Shown here: positions 26,000-35,452 of the stretch, one piece after another
Layout of the letters: each line of letters starts with the position of its first letter
How positions within the stretch are numbered: position 1 is the first letter of the stretch
DNA from: an uncultured Thalassotalea sp.
GTDB taxonomy: Bacteria; Pseudomonadota; Gammaproteobacteria; Enterobacterales; Alteromonadaceae
DNA: 64,000 bases
Assembly (NCBI GenBank): GCA_947502355.1
Contig: CANMZP010000003.1
Coordinates: forward strand, 62,001-126,000
Direction of reading: 5' to 3'
The notes under the pieces: generated by a model
Database searches by the model: none
What the model saw: only the letters and a program-made list of their open reading frames with translations
What the model was told of the DNA's origin: nothing
Program-made: the position numbers and the translations under genes

Positions 26000-27115
26000 C
26001 TATTGCTGGTAAATTAGCGGCAAATTCTTTTTCAGTTTCTTGTCTTGCAATGGAAAAGGTCCTTGATGCAGTTCTTTTGGCCAATTTAGTAAGGCAAAAG
26101 CAAGAATATTACGATGCTCGCCCAAACTTAAATTGGTATTGCCTTTCACCGACGGAATCATAACATGCTTAGGATCAATTGCCGCATGAATCGTTGCTTG
26201 CATTTGTGCTAGCACCGCAGAATCCCACTGCTTGGTTAGCAAAAAGCACAAGCCGACTTCGGCCTGAATGTCTTCTTTGGATTTTGTCACAATTCGATCT
26301 GCGTTTTTAGCAAAATAATCCAAGATCCATTGATGTTTTTGTGCCGAAACATAGCTTTGGTAATAATTACTGTCCGCTAAAATGATATGCGTTAAACCAT
26401 ATAACTTATTATTAAAGGCATTTTTCTTTAATTTACCATCGTTACTGTCTGGGTAAGCTTTGGCAAAGGCCGCTTGTAATTGCCCTGTCCAATCCTCTAT
26501 TTGCAAATACTTTAACCAATACACATAGTTGGCCACTTGCGCGGCATACGCATGGATAAACGATTCTGACATTAATAAACCATTAAGGTCGACTTGCTTC
26601 AAATAGGCAACAAATTGATCATGACCGGGGTGTTGTAAACCATACTCATTCAATTTTGCCATTTGATAAATCAAATACAGGGCAAAACGTTTATCGCCAC
26701 TACCTTGAAATGCTTTTGAGCGCAGTTTACCACGTCGAGTTTTAGGTAAATTGTCGATCATTTTCTGAGCTTGTTGCTCACGCCAGTCCTTTGATTTCAG
26801 GTTCTGCTGATAATAGGTTAAGCGATCGGTTATTTGATAAATTTCACTGCCTGATTGCTCGGCATAATAGTATTCCCCCGTAAGGCGATACATGCGAGGG
26901 GCGTAATGATTTTGCGCCGATTGCGACAGACGAATAAAGTTTTGATCGTAATTCTGACGAATTTGAGCGGCACTTTGTTGGTACTTAACCTCTAAGTCTG
27001 TTTTATCCAGTGCTTGCTGAGCAAGCACCTGACGGCCAGATATCAGCAACAAAGTTAGGCTAACAAGCAACAAGTAAGCCCATTTAGATAAAATATCATG
27101 AATCATGTTAGCCAT
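26000..27115 (-). CDS. DUF3541 family secreted protein, copy A
   Basis: A 371-residue protein with an N-terminal signal or anchor (WAYLLLVSLTLLLISGRQVLAQ), placing it in the periplasm. The rest is rich in helices, with the family blocks APRMYRLTGEYYYAEQS, AAQVANYVYWLKYLQIEDW, NKLYGLTHIILADSNYYQ, DIQAEVGLCFLL, MIPSVKGNTNLSLGEHRN and LLNWPKELHQGPF. These blocks are shared with the gene upstream, so the two are paralogues. The repeated helical pattern with a conserved Y-G-L-T-H and G-E-H-R-N resembles alpha/alpha-barrel enzymes, but this is only a suggestion. It is the last gene of the operon, 16 bases after copy B. Confidence 0.82.
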   Translation of the reverse strand: MANMIHDILSKWAYLLLVSLTLLLISGRQVLAQQALDKTDLEVKYQQSAAQIRQNYDQNFIRLSQSAQNHYAPRMYRLTGEYYYAEQSGSEIYQITDRLTYYQQNLKSKDWREQQAQKMIDNLPKTRRGKLRSKAFQGSGDKRFALYLIYQMAKLNEYGLQHPGHDQFVAYLKQVDLNGLLMSESFIHAYAAQVANYVYWLKYLQIEDWTGQLQAAFAKAYPDSNDGKLKKNAFNNKLYGLTHIILADSNYYQSYVSAQKHQWILDYFAKNADRIVTKSKEDIQAEVGLCFLLTKQWDSAVLAQMQATIHAAIDPKHVMIPSVKGNTNLSLGEHRNILAFALLNWPKELHQGPFPLQDKKLKKNLPLIYQQ

Positions 27116-27131
27116 ATCTGCTACCTATCAT

Positions 27132-28235
27132 TTAACCTTGCGTATCAAAACTGTGCGTTGGCAAGTACTTACGCATTGATTCTATTTGTTTAAAGTGTGG
27201 ACCTCGATGCAACTTTTCAGGCCAGGTAAATAACATATACGCCAAAACATTGCGGTGCTCACCGGTTGCATAATCTATTTTGCCAGAAACCGACGGGATC
27301 ATGCCCGCTTGCCAATCAAATGCGTCGACTAATTTTTGCTTAGTTTTGGCCACCATAGGATCATCGCCTTGCTGCATTAGCTCAAAACTAATGCCGATTT
27401 CGGCAATAATATCGGCACTCGCCACCTCAAAAATGCGCGATTGGTTGGCTCTGAAGTAATCTAATACCCAGCCTAACTCTTCTTCAGAGACATATTGCTG
27501 GTAATAATTAGAGGCGGCAAACACAAAATGCGTTAAGCCATACAATTTATTGCGAAAATGCCAGTTAGTCAGGCTGTCATCATCAACATCTTTGTAAGCC
27601 TTTGTGAAAGCATGTTTGTATTCATCACGATAATCGGCAATGCCTAATTCTTTTAACCAATACACATAGTTGGCCAACTGAGCCGCCCAAGCACGGATCA
27701 TAGTTTTGTCGGTCAAGCCCGGTAAAAAGTCATACGATTTGAGTTTATTCATAAATAAAGGGGGGATCTCAACACCAAACTCATTCATCCTCGACAGGTA
27801 GCGCAATAACTCATCGGCATAGAAAATGAATTCAGGGTGTTTTTTTAAAGCCTTGCGCCGGGCTTTACCGCGTTTACCATGACTCATCGCATCGGTTAGT
27901 GCTTTGGACTTATTCATTACATAGCCAGGGTGATTTAACCGATAACTGGTGCGGTGCAATCGGTCGACAATCACATAATAGTCATATAGTGCCGATGGCA
28001 GATACTTCTCTTCACCGGTCATTCGAAACAGACGAATGCCATAATGTCCCTGTATGCGAGGTGGTAATTGAAACAAGTGACTCTCAAAATTTTGTTTGAT
28101 AGTCATTGCGACTTTTTGTTCTACGTCGGCTTGCAGTTTATCTTGTTCTTCCCCACTTTGGGCGATGGCCAGATTGGCAAAACACCCGGAAAAAGACAAC
28201 AACATAAAGGCAATAAAATTAAAGCTGCTTTTCAT
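27132..28235 (-). CDS. DUF3541 family secreted protein, copy B
   Basis: A 367-residue paralogue of the following gene, with a signal peptide (FIAFMLLSFSGCFANLAIAQ). It keeps the same ordered blocks: GIRLFRMTGEEKYLPSA, AAQLANYVYWLKELGIADY, NKLYGLTHFVFAASNYYQQ, DIIAEIGISFELMQ, MIPSVSGKIDYATGEHRN and WPEKLHRGPHF. The start codon lies inside the 3' end of the M3 peptidase gene (17-base overlap), so the two are probably translationally coupled. A cysteine in the signal region (FSGCFAN) could be a lipobox, although the downstream LAIAQ also looks like a normal signal peptidase site. The function is unknown. Confidence 0.82.
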   Translation of the reverse strand: MKSSFNFIAFMLLSFSGCFANLAIAQSGEEQDKLQADVEQKVAMTIKQNFESHLFQLPPRIQGHYGIRLFRMTGEEKYLPSALYDYYVIVDRLHRTSYRLNHPGYVMNKSKALTDAMSHGKRGKARRKALKKHPEFIFYADELLRYLSRMNEFGVEIPPLFMNKLKSYDFLPGLTDKTMIRAWAAQLANYVYWLKELGIADYRDEYKHAFTKAYKDVDDDSLTNWHFRNKLYGLTHFVFAASNYYQQYVSEEELGWVLDYFRANQSRIFEVASADIIAEIGISFELMQQGDDPMVAKTKQKLVDAFDWQAGMIPSVSGKIDYATGEHRNVLAYMLFTWPEKLHRGPHFKQIESMRKYLPTHSFDTQG

Positions 28236-30072
28236 TATTCACCCATTGAGTAATATCAGAGATCGTGATTGTTTTTTGGTAAAGTAGGGAAAACATATCT
28301 GCCATACTTACGCTGCCGCCCTGAACGAGAAGCGCTTGCATAAATGCCTGCCCGGTAAATCGATTATTGAGATAATCGATTAATAATTTTTGCGCCACTT
28401 TTTCAGACCATATGTAGTTGTAATACCTTGGTCCATAAGTGCCTAAATGACTGAAACTGTATTGACTGTCGGCCCCAGCTAAGTGTGGGTACCCCGTATA
28501 TTGTCGAGATAATTTATCGCTAAGGGCATCGATATTTTTGCTGTTTATGTCCTTACTAAAATACGCTAAAGCCAACGCCGCTCGATACAGACGCAATTTA
28601 AATTTAGTGCCAGTGTCTGGCTTTTCACCGGCAAACAACACTTTATTAAACATTTTTTGCTGCATGTCTGGCGAAAAACTTAACCACTCAAACCATTTGG
28701 CTGGCATTTCAATTAAATCTTTCTCTAAGCTAATGCCAGCAACAATGTGATAAGGCTGCTGAGCAAGTAAGTTATGCAATAAATGGCCAAATTCATGAAA
28801 AAACGACTTAATGTGTTTTTGCTGCCATTGGTTTTTCGGTAAATTTAAAATTAATGCGCTAGCGGGCAATTGTACGCCTGTAACTCCGCGCTTAATTGCA
28901 CGATGCCGATTCTTTTTGTATTTGCCTTCACGGCTATATAAATCCAAATAGAAGTCGCCAATAAGCTGTCCTTCACGATTAAGCTGGTAAACTTCAACGC
29001 TTGGGTGCCAAACACTCTGATTGACTTTTACCACCTGCAAATTAAATTCATCATTCAATAAGGTAAACAATCCTTGTTTGGCCTGTTGTGGTAATAGGCT
29101 ATGCTTTTCGACTTGGCTTTTGGGTTTCTTGCTTGCTGATTTAAACTCAACATAGCGGTTATTCCAAGGTGCAGGTGAAGGTGGCTGAAGGGCTGCTAAG
29201 CCACTTAAAAACTGCTCAACTTGAGTTGCGGTACTAAATGACGTGTTTTGCAAAGAATAGTCGGCAAAATGCTCAAAGCCTAATGCTTGTGCCTTCTGGT
29301 TTTGTAGGGAAATCATGTTCATTAGATTACCCTGATTTAGCGTTTTATGTCGGCCCTGATATTGCTGATATACCGCTTTTCGACAATCCTCGGTTTTGAA
29401 TCGCTTGATAAATGCCGCATAATTTTTACCATTAATGGCTGCATTAATGTCACCGTGTTCAATAAATTTATTTTGGTATTTTTTACTGAGCGCCAATACA
29501 CATGCCTTATCAAAATGAAATGACCGCTCTGCCGTTATTGTGGTGGTTTTGCGAAAGTCCGTTGTGGCTTGTTTGGCTTGGTGTTTTAAAGTTAAAAAAT
29601 TGCTGTCGGCCAACTCCAAGTGTTGCTGCTGATATTTTTTGAACACCCGTTCTTGCAATGGTGTTTTAGGTAAGCCTTTAACATGGTTTAACAACTTAGC
29701 AAACGCGTTTGATGCCAAGACGATATCAATTTGCGCGGCAAGCGTACTTTGGCATTGCTCGGCAGCCACTCGGACAGTCTCATCGGGTGACACATTGGCA
29801 AACAAATAACTTTCAAACAGCACATTTTTGGCTGGGATGATGTGTTGTTCAAAATCCTTAAGGGTTTGTGCAAAGCTTGGCGATAAAGCAAAATCATTGA
29901 GTTTTGTTAAGTCATCAATGGCCACTTTACATTGCGATTTAATTTGCGAAAACGGCAACGGTTGCTGTACTTTGTTTTTACTAGTTGGCTGTGCATATGC
30001 TGACATAAAGCCGCCAATTGCAAAGATAACAACGTAAATAAAGCCTTTAATCGTTGAAGTTTTCTTGTGCAT
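28219..30072 (-). CDS. M3 family zinc oligopeptidase, exported
   Basis: A 617-residue metallopeptidase of the thimet oligopeptidase/Dcp type, which cuts short peptides. The zinc site is HEFGHLLHNLL at about residue 425. The third ligand Glu lies about 25 residues on, in LIEMPAKWFEWL, and FYLDLYSREGKYKKNRHRA matches the family block before the site. Unlike cytoplasmic OpdA it has an N-terminal signal peptide (FIYVVIFAIGGFMSAYAQP), so it should act in the periplasm. ATG 30072 is preferred to a TTG six codons upstream; it overlaps the ATP-grasp gene by 26 bases. Its place inside this operon suggests it trims a product of the peptide ligase or its target; that is inference. Confidence 0.88.
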   Translation of the reverse strand: MHKKTSTIKGFIYVVIFAIGGFMSAYAQPTSKNKVQQPLPFSQIKSQCKVAIDDLTKLNDFALSPSFAQTLKDFEQHIIPAKNVLFESYLFANVSPDETVRVAAEQCQSTLAAQIDIVLASNAFAKLLNHVKGLPKTPLQERVFKKYQQQHLELADSNFLTLKHQAKQATTDFRKTTTITAERSFHFDKACVLALSKKYQNKFIEHGDINAAINGKNYAAFIKRFKTEDCRKAVYQQYQGRHKTLNQGNLMNMISLQNQKAQALGFEHFADYSLQNTSFSTATQVEQFLSGLAALQPPSPAPWNNRYVEFKSASKKPKSQVEKHSLLPQQAKQGLFTLLNDEFNLQVVKVNQSVWHPSVEVYQLNREGQLIGDFYLDLYSREGKYKKNRHRAIKRGVTGVQLPASALILNLPKNQWQQKHIKSFFHEFGHLLHNLLAQQPYHIVAGISLEKDLIEMPAKWFEWLSFSPDMQQKMFNKVLFAGEKPDTGTKFKLRLYRAALALAYFSKDINSKNIDALSDKLSRQYTGYPHLAGADSQYSFSHLGTYGPRYYNYIWSEKVAQKLLIDYLNNRFTGQAFMQALLVQGGSVSMADMFSLLYQKTITISDITQWVNNEKQL

Positions 30073-30994
30073 AAGCAACTCGCTTTTCAATGCTTGGATG
30101 TCGTCTATCTAATGATTCTATGTGCTGTAACCTTGGCAGCATGCCCATACCATTGGCTATTTGTATTGCCAAACCTGGACGGGCATTTAACTCAAGCACC
30201 AATGGGCCTTTATTTTTATCTAGCACAATATCGGCGCCCAAATAAGGCAAGCCCGACATTTCAAAACAACCGGCACTTAAGGTTAATAAACGTTCCCAGT
30301 CATGAATTTGAATATCGGTTAAAGACTTTCCGGTATCAGGGTGTAATTCGATGGGTCGGTCATACTGCACCGCTCGCTTCGCCTTACCGGTAGCAATATC
30401 AATCCCCACACCTACGGCCCCTTGATGAAGGTTGGCTTTACCATCACTTGCATGCGTGGCTAAACGTAGCATTGCCATCATTGGATAGCCCTGAAAAACA
30501 ATTAAGCGGATATCGGGTACGCCTTCATGACTTAAACCTTTAAAAATCGGGTCAAACTCAATTAAGGCTTCAATTACGGCAACATCATCGGTTCCGCCTA
30601 GGCTAAACAGCCCGGCAAGAATATTAGAAATATGGCGAATGATCTCATTTTTTGGCACAATTTCGCCACTGGCTTTTAGGTAACCTTCTTCGGTAGTTTT
30701 TAATATCACCAAGATCCCTTTACCACCACTGCCCTTGGCCGGCTTAATACAAAAGCCATTATGATCTTTTAACAGATCAAAGACTTTTGCGACATCGTGC
30801 TGATAACGGATAACACCAATCAAATCGGGAACCGCAATATTGTTTTCAATGGCCAGCGTTTTGGTTTTTAGCTTGTCATCCACATTCGGATATAACGAAC
30901 GGTCGTTATATCGGCCAATGTAGGAGAAATTGCGTTGGTTCATGCCCATGACACCACGACTTCTTAACTTAAAAGGGTTTGCCCAACTAAACAT
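30047..30994 (-). CDS. ATP-grasp alpha-L-glutamate ligase-like (RimK-related) protein
   Basis: A 315-residue cytoplasmic ligase of the RimK-related ATP-grasp group that usually travels with a 7TM inactive transglutaminase and a retropepsin-like protein, as it does here. ATP-grasp features include GFCIKPAKGSGGKGILVI (Lys and Gly-rich loop), the region VAVIEALIEF, and the metal-binding end PLVLELNARPGLAIQIANG with Glu and Asn. Enzymes of this fold join an amino acid to a carboxylate using ATP. The substrates are unknown. ATG 30994 lies four bases after the stop of the 7TM gene, with GAGGA at good spacing; the TTG before it is not needed. Confidence 0.88.
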   Translation of the reverse strand: MFSWANPFKLRSRGVMGMNQRNFSYIGRYNDRSLYPNVDDKLKTKTLAIENNIAVPDLIGVIRYQHDVAKVFDLLKDHNGFCIKPAKGSGGKGILVILKTTEEGYLKASGEIVPKNEIIRHISNILAGLFSLGGTDDVAVIEALIEFDPIFKGLSHEGVPDIRLIVFQGYPMMAMLRLATHASDGKANLHQGAVGVGIDIATGKAKRAVQYDRPIELHPDTGKSLTDIQIHDWERLLTLSAGCFEMSGLPYLGADIVLDKNKGPLVLELNARPGLAIQIANGMGMLPRLQHIESLDRRHPSIEKRVAYAQENFND

Positions 30995-30998
30995 CAAA

Positions 30999-32495
30999 TC
31001 AGTCCTCGGCCATTGGCGTAAAACGTTTTAGCTCAAGCAGGCGGTAGCCGGTATATTGCCCCATCAACAAAATCCCCGCCATGATCAACAAGTGCACGCC
31101 AAGGAAATTAAATACCCAATGGCGAATAAGCAAATTATCCATCAATAAATAGGCAATAACGGCAACGATCAGGCTACCACTGCCTTGGATTAATACTTCT
31201 TTACCGCCCTCTTCTTCCCAAAGAATGGACATACGTTCAATCGTCCACGCCATAATGACCATAGGGAAGAACGTTATGGTTAACGCTTCGGTCAACCCTA
31301 AACGAAACGCAAATACTGTAGATAAAACAATAATGCCTATAACCACGATGACCACAGTGGAAATCCTCGATACCAACAACAAGTTGAGTCGGGATAAATA
31401 GGAGCGAATCAATAAACCAATGGCAACAATTAAAATAAAACCGACCAGGCCGTTAACCAGCTCGGTTTGAATAAATGACGTGGCAATCAGAATGGGCATA
31501 AAAGTACCACTGCACTTCAAGCCAATAATCACCCGAAGAAATACCACCACAAGCGCACCAATAGGCAGCAGCAAGATGCCTTTAAACATGTTTTGTTCTG
31601 CTAACGGCAAGCTGTATAAACCTAAGTCCAGATAATCATCTTTTAATGCCATTGTGGTGGCATCCGACAAAGCACTGTCACTGCGGTGGCTGATGGCAAA
31701 TAGCACTTTTGAGTTAATACCCCCCTCAAGATCGAGTAATGATGGTGCGTTTTCTTGCCAGACAATAATAGGAAACTCTTCCGCTAATGAATTCTCTTCT
31801 ACATTAAAAATTTGCCACTTGTCTTTGACATAAATTTTGACCATTGGGAATAATTGCTGATTACGACGTCCATCTTCCAATACCAAGCCTTTCACCGGAT
31901 ACGCATGAATTTTCATGAGTTTCATAAGATGCACAAAGATGTCTGTTTTGCTGTATTTGGAATTCAATAACACTAGGTTTTGATTGCTAGAATTAAGCAA
32001 GTCCAATACCTGTAATACATAAAACGAATTATTACCTGATTTTTCATACGCCAATTCCGCTAAAATATTGGCCGAGGTTTGATACGGCTCAGGCAATACA
32101 TCTGCTACGGCTTCGTCTTCTGGGGCCGGTTGCTCTGGCAAATTATTATTTTGTTTATAAGATGCCTGATAGTATAGGGTTTGGCGGCCAACGGCTTCTC
32201 GCTTACTCCAAATGGCTTCGGCGGTTTCTTCATTACGGATCACTTGCACGCCGTACGCCGGGGAGGCGGTAAACTCATCAACTAATTCAAAATGTGGGTC
32301 TTGAGGCAAGGTTAGCGTCGCATTAACCGCATTATTGCGAGCCGAAAATTCAACGGTGGCTTCGATTTGCCAGATATCAATTTGTTCACCGGCGGTTAGC
32401 GGAATCCCCATCTCGGTATGACGGTAATAAATACTGCCACTACCTATGACAATTAAGGTGATGATTAATAATAAAAACGGGGTTCTTGAAGCCAC
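30999..32495 (-). CDS. Inactive transglutaminase fused to seven transmembrane helices
   Basis: A 498-residue inner-membrane protein. One N-terminal helix (FLLLIITLIVIGSGSIYY) leads into a periplasmic domain of about 270 residues of the transglutaminase-like fold that lacks an obvious Cys-His-Asp triad (VLQVLDLLNSSNQNLVLLNS stands where a catalytic Cys would be expected). Seven helices follow from about residue 300 (FKGILLLPIGALVVVFLRVI, LVGFILIVAIGLLI, TVVIVVIGIIVLSTVFAF and so on). This fused arrangement is specific to the ATP-grasp/retropepsin triad. The inactive domain may bind a peptide. GTG start, with GGGG upstream, two bases after the preceding gene. Confidence 0.88.
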   Translation of the reverse strand: MASRTPFLLLIITLIVIGSGSIYYRHTEMGIPLTAGEQIDIWQIEATVEFSARNNAVNATLTLPQDPHFELVDEFTASPAYGVQVIRNEETAEAIWSKREAVGRQTLYYQASYKQNNNLPEQPAPEDEAVADVLPEPYQTSANILAELAYEKSGNNSFYVLQVLDLLNSSNQNLVLLNSKYSKTDIFVHLMKLMKIHAYPVKGLVLEDGRRNQQLFPMVKIYVKDKWQIFNVEENSLAEEFPIIVWQENAPSLLDLEGGINSKVLFAISHRSDSALSDATTMALKDDYLDLGLYSLPLAEQNMFKGILLLPIGALVVVFLRVIIGLKCSGTFMPILIATSFIQTELVNGLVGFILIVAIGLLIRSYLSRLNLLLVSRISTVVIVVIGIIVLSTVFAFRLGLTEALTITFFPMVIMAWTIERMSILWEEEGGKEVLIQGSGSLIVAVIAYLLMDNLLIRHWVFNFLGVHLLIMAGILLMGQYTGYRLLELKRFTPMAED

Positions 32496-32497
32496 GA

Positions 32498-33238
32498 TTA
32501 TTTACCCCCTAACAAATGCTTCTCACTGACATTAACAATGGCAATATCACGCAAGAATTCACGACCTATCAGCACCTGAAATTCCAAATGACTGCGATTG
32601 GCCAGATTGAATTTTGAAACATAGCTTTCTTCACCTAATTTAAACTGCAATTCAATGACCGGACGATTGTCCGCGGGGCTGCCTTCTCGCTGCACAATTT
32701 TAATCATTCTCAATACAGGGTATTCATAGCTGGTGCTTTCTTTATCTTTATTTAACGTAAAGCGTACCCAGTTATCGCCATCACGCTCAAATTTGGTTAG
32801 GTTAAACACCCCTAAAGATGACGATACCGCGCCGGTATCCACTCGCGCTTCAAAGGTGAGTTTCTCTTTGATCAAATAAATTTTTTCTGTTTCGCCCATC
32901 ACTATCATATTTTCAAACATTGCACTGTTTTTTCCCTCAGCGACTTCTACTGGTTCACATGCTACTGGCTGTTGCTGGATAAAAACTGGCTTTTGCCGCT
33001 CAGCATCTTTTGCTAATGCCGTTTCCACCTTGCTACCAAGTTGCTCACCAACTTGTTCAATTCTTTCTGGACTATACAAACAATGGGTTTCGATGGCTTG
33101 TAACAACCGCTGTTCTGATTCGGTGATATTGGAATTTATCTGGCCAAATTGATTATCAATTTTCTGATTGTTTTCAGGTGTGGTTGTACAGCCGACCAAA
33201 GCGATAAACAACATGCTTGTGAAAATGGATTTAAACAT
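32498..33238 (-). CDS. Retropepsin-like aspartic protease (RimB/Zn_protease family) lipoprotein
   Basis: A 246-residue lipoprotein with lipobox LVGC at the end of a short signal peptide, so it is fixed to a membrane facing the periplasm. Residues 30-100 look like a coiled coil. The C-terminal domain (about 105-240) is the retropepsin-like family once called ATP-dependent zinc protease: IYLIKEKLTFEARVDTGAVSSSLGVF contains the catalytic D-T-G, and FQVLIGREFLRDIAIVNVS the hydrophobic-hydrophobic-G-R pair. It is the first gene of the six-gene operon. The promoter should lie in the 210-base gap shared with the divergent ybaM. Confidence 0.88.
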   Translation of the reverse strand: MFKSIFTSMLFIALVGCTTTPENNQKIDNQFGQINSNITESEQRLLQAIETHCLYSPERIEQVGEQLGSKVETALAKDAERQKPVFIQQQPVACEPVEVAEGKNSAMFENMIVMGETEKIYLIKEKLTFEARVDTGAVSSSLGVFNLTKFERDGDNWVRFTLNKDKESTSYEYPVLRMIKIVQREGSPADNRPVIELQFKLGEESYVSKFNLANRSHLEFQVLIGREFLRDIAIVNVSEKHLLGGK

Positions 33239-33448
33239 ATGAAATAGTGAAGAATTTAATTATGATAAGTTAAGCTTAAGTTTAAGACATATTGTAAAAA
33301 TTGCATTTTCATTTCTGTCACATTTCGTGCTGAAATGTAACCAGAGTAAGGGATTCTGTAACCCAAGGTTTTTATTGTATGTTTTTCATAGATTTTTCGT
33401 GGTTAGACGCAATGAAGCTTAACCAGAACTTAATTAGGAGATAAGAAA

Positions 33449-33613
33449 ATGAGTTTGCATGACGCCGATGATCACATAAAACTTGCCGTCGATTTAATTC
33501 AATTATTAGAAGAAAATGCGATAGACAACCAAACAGCGATTAAAGCCCTAAAAATCGTATTAACTGATTTTCAGCAAAAGCAAGATCAGCAAAATATTCC
33601 AACGCCCGAATAG
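33449..33613 (+). CDS. ybaM: YbaM family (DUF2496) small protein
   Basis: A 54-residue protein starting MSLHDADDHIKLAVDLIQLL and continuing EENAIDNQTAIKALKIVL. It aligns well with E. coli YbaM (53 residues, DUF2496): the same MSL start, the K-L-A-V-D-L-I block and the A-L-x-I-V segment. The ribosome binding site is strong (TTAGGAG, eight bases before ATG). It is a soluble helical protein of unknown function. It is divergent from the retropepsin operon. Confidence 0.85.
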   Translation: MSLHDADDHIKLAVDLIQLLEENAIDNQTAIKALKIVLTDFQQKQDQQNIPTPE

Positions 33614-33919
33614 TCACTTTTACGAAATAACGCTTACGATTCCCTCTTTCACTTTCGCCCGAATATTTACGTTACTAATTTTACAGAAAACGACCAATCA
33701 CTTACATAGGCTAATGATTTGTTTACATTTACTGAAAAATCGAAAACTCTCTTACTCCTTATTCACAGTAATATTAAAACTGATACAGACATTGCCTCGA
33801 AATATTGGTAGCATCAAATCAACATTGTCTTAACAAAGCAATTTTTAATCAAAAAAAGCAATTGCGCTAAACGATAAAAAAATAAAACTATAAAAAACGT
33901 CGTAAATATAGGAAATTTT
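33614..33919. other. Intergenic region before the NSS transporter gene
   Basis: About 300 AT-rich bases with no convincing gene, repeat or RNA structure. It presumably carries the promoter of the sodium-dependent transporter, whose ATG has AGGA eight bases upstream. Confidence 0.55.
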
Positions 33920-35341
33920 ATGAATACACCTCGCGAGCATTTTAGCTCCAAATTAGGCTTTATATTGGCAGCGGCTGGCTCCGCCGTTGGTATTGGTAAC
34001 ATTGTTGGCTTTCCGGTAAGTGCCGCCAAAAATGGTGGTGGTGCCTTTTTGTTAATGTATGCCATTTTTGTTGTTGCTATCTGTTTACCGGTAATGATTG
34101 CCGAAATGGCCATTGGCCGTAAAACAGAGAAAAACCCAGTTGGTGCGTATGGCGCATTAAGTGGTAATGACAGCAAGTGGAAACTGGCTGGCTTACTAGG
34201 GGTAATCACCCCATTTATGGTAGGTGTTTTTTATACCGTATTAACCATCTGGATATTTATTTACCTGGTTGCTGCCATGGTAGGTAACCTTGATTATCTG
34301 GCAAGCGCAAATGGGTTTAATGAAATTATAAACTCTCCTGGCTATTTATTTGGTGCGATGGCCGCGGTTGCCTTTTTAGTTGGTGCTATTTTAAAGCTGG
34401 GTGTTCAAGATGGTATTGAACGTGCGGCTAAAATCATGATGCCAGCGTTGTTTGTGATGCTTATTGCCTTAGTGATATTCGTCTTAACGCTCGATAATGC
34501 GATGGCTGGCTTAGAGTTTTACCTTATTCCAGATATAAGCAAGATTAACTCATCCGTTGTAAATGGTGCGATGGCACAGGCCTTTTTCTCGCTCTCTTTA
34601 GGTATGGGTATATTAATTACTTATGGCTCATACATTAGTAAGAAAGCCGATATTGCCGGCTCAGCTAAACTGGTTGCCATTACAGATACTTCGGTAGCGT
34701 TTATTGCCGGTTTAATGGTATTGCCTGCGATTTTCTCATTCAACCCAGAAATCGACCCGAATGAGTTAAGCTCAAGTTCTGTGTCGATGATTTTCTTGTT
34801 CTTGCCGAAAATATTTTTGGCATTGCAAACCACCCTGGGTTACTTCCTAGCGAGTGCCATTGCCTCGGTATTCTTCTTACTGGTATTTTTTGCCGCCATT
34901 ACGTCACTGGTTTCAATTATGGAAGTTCCGGTAGCTTACTTTATTGATGAAAAGAAAAATTCTCGTGGCAAAGCACTGCGTACGGTTTTAACCACAGGCG
35001 GTATTTTAGCGGTTCTTTCTACCCTTTCGTTTGGTTTGGTCGATGGACTTACGTCACTAACCTCATACGGTGGTGGCAGTAAATCACTATTTGATGTGAT
35101 TTACGATATGTTCTACGACACCATTTTGCCGCTAAACGGACTAATTCTTTGTTTGTTCGTTAGTTACCGCTGGAAAAAACACAACTTGCACAAAGAACTT
35201 GAGCAGGGTAACCCAACGTTCTCAGAAACGTTCTTAGCAAAATATGTCGATTTGTCATTAGGTACTTTTGTACCGGTGATCTTGTTAGTGATCTTTATTA
35301 ACACGGTTGCCAAAATCTACTTTGGTCACTCATTCTTTTAA
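33920..35341 (+). CDS. Sodium-dependent transporter, NSS/SNF family
   Basis: A 473-residue inner-membrane symporter of the neurotransmitter:sodium family, which takes up amino acids or related amines with Na+. The first helix carries the Na+/substrate motif LAAAGSAVGIGNIVGFPVSA, and a second family block is KNGGGAFLLMYAIFVVAICL. Conserved AMAQAFFSLSLGMGILITYGSY is helix 6 with the unwound substrate site. Eleven to twelve helices are visible. Helix 1 has IVGFP where many family members have W-R-F-P, which may affect substrate choice. The substrate is unknown. A perfect palindrome follows the stop codon. Confidence 0.92.
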   Translation: MNTPREHFSSKLGFILAAAGSAVGIGNIVGFPVSAAKNGGGAFLLMYAIFVVAICLPVMIAEMAIGRKTEKNPVGAYGALSGNDSKWKLAGLLGVITPFMVGVFYTVLTIWIFIYLVAAMVGNLDYLASANGFNEIINSPGYLFGAMAAVAFLVGAILKLGVQDGIERAAKIMMPALFVMLIALVIFVLTLDNAMAGLEFYLIPDISKINSSVVNGAMAQAFFSLSLGMGILITYGSYISKKADIAGSAKLVAITDTSVAFIAGLMVLPAIFSFNPEIDPNELSSSSVSMIFLFLPKIFLALQTTLGYFLASAIASVFFLLVFFAAITSLVSIMEVPVAYFIDEKKNSRGKALRTVLTTGGILAVLSTLSFGLVDGLTSLTSYGGGSKSLFDVIYDMFYDTILPLNGLILCLFVSYRWKKHNLHKELEQGNPTFSETFLAKYVDLSLGTFVPVILLVIFINTVAKIYFGHSFF

Positions 35342-35360
35342 AGAGTAATACCAAAAAATT

Positions 35361-35411
35361 AATTGGGGTCAGATGAAAATAATTGGAATTAATTTTCATC
35401 TGACCCCAATT
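35361..35411. repeat. Perfect 20-bp inverted repeat, REP-like palindrome
   Basis: AATTGGGGTCAGATGAAAAT and its exact complement flank an 11-base loop between the transporter and the methyltransferase genes. The GGTCAGAT core recurs at 45368-45401. Such GGTCAGA palindromes resemble repetitive extragenic palindromes; it could also act as a terminator or mRNA-end protector for the transporter gene. Confidence 0.75.
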
Positions 35412-35452
35412 TTCTATAATATACCTCATCATTTCCTGTCTTTACTTTTAGC

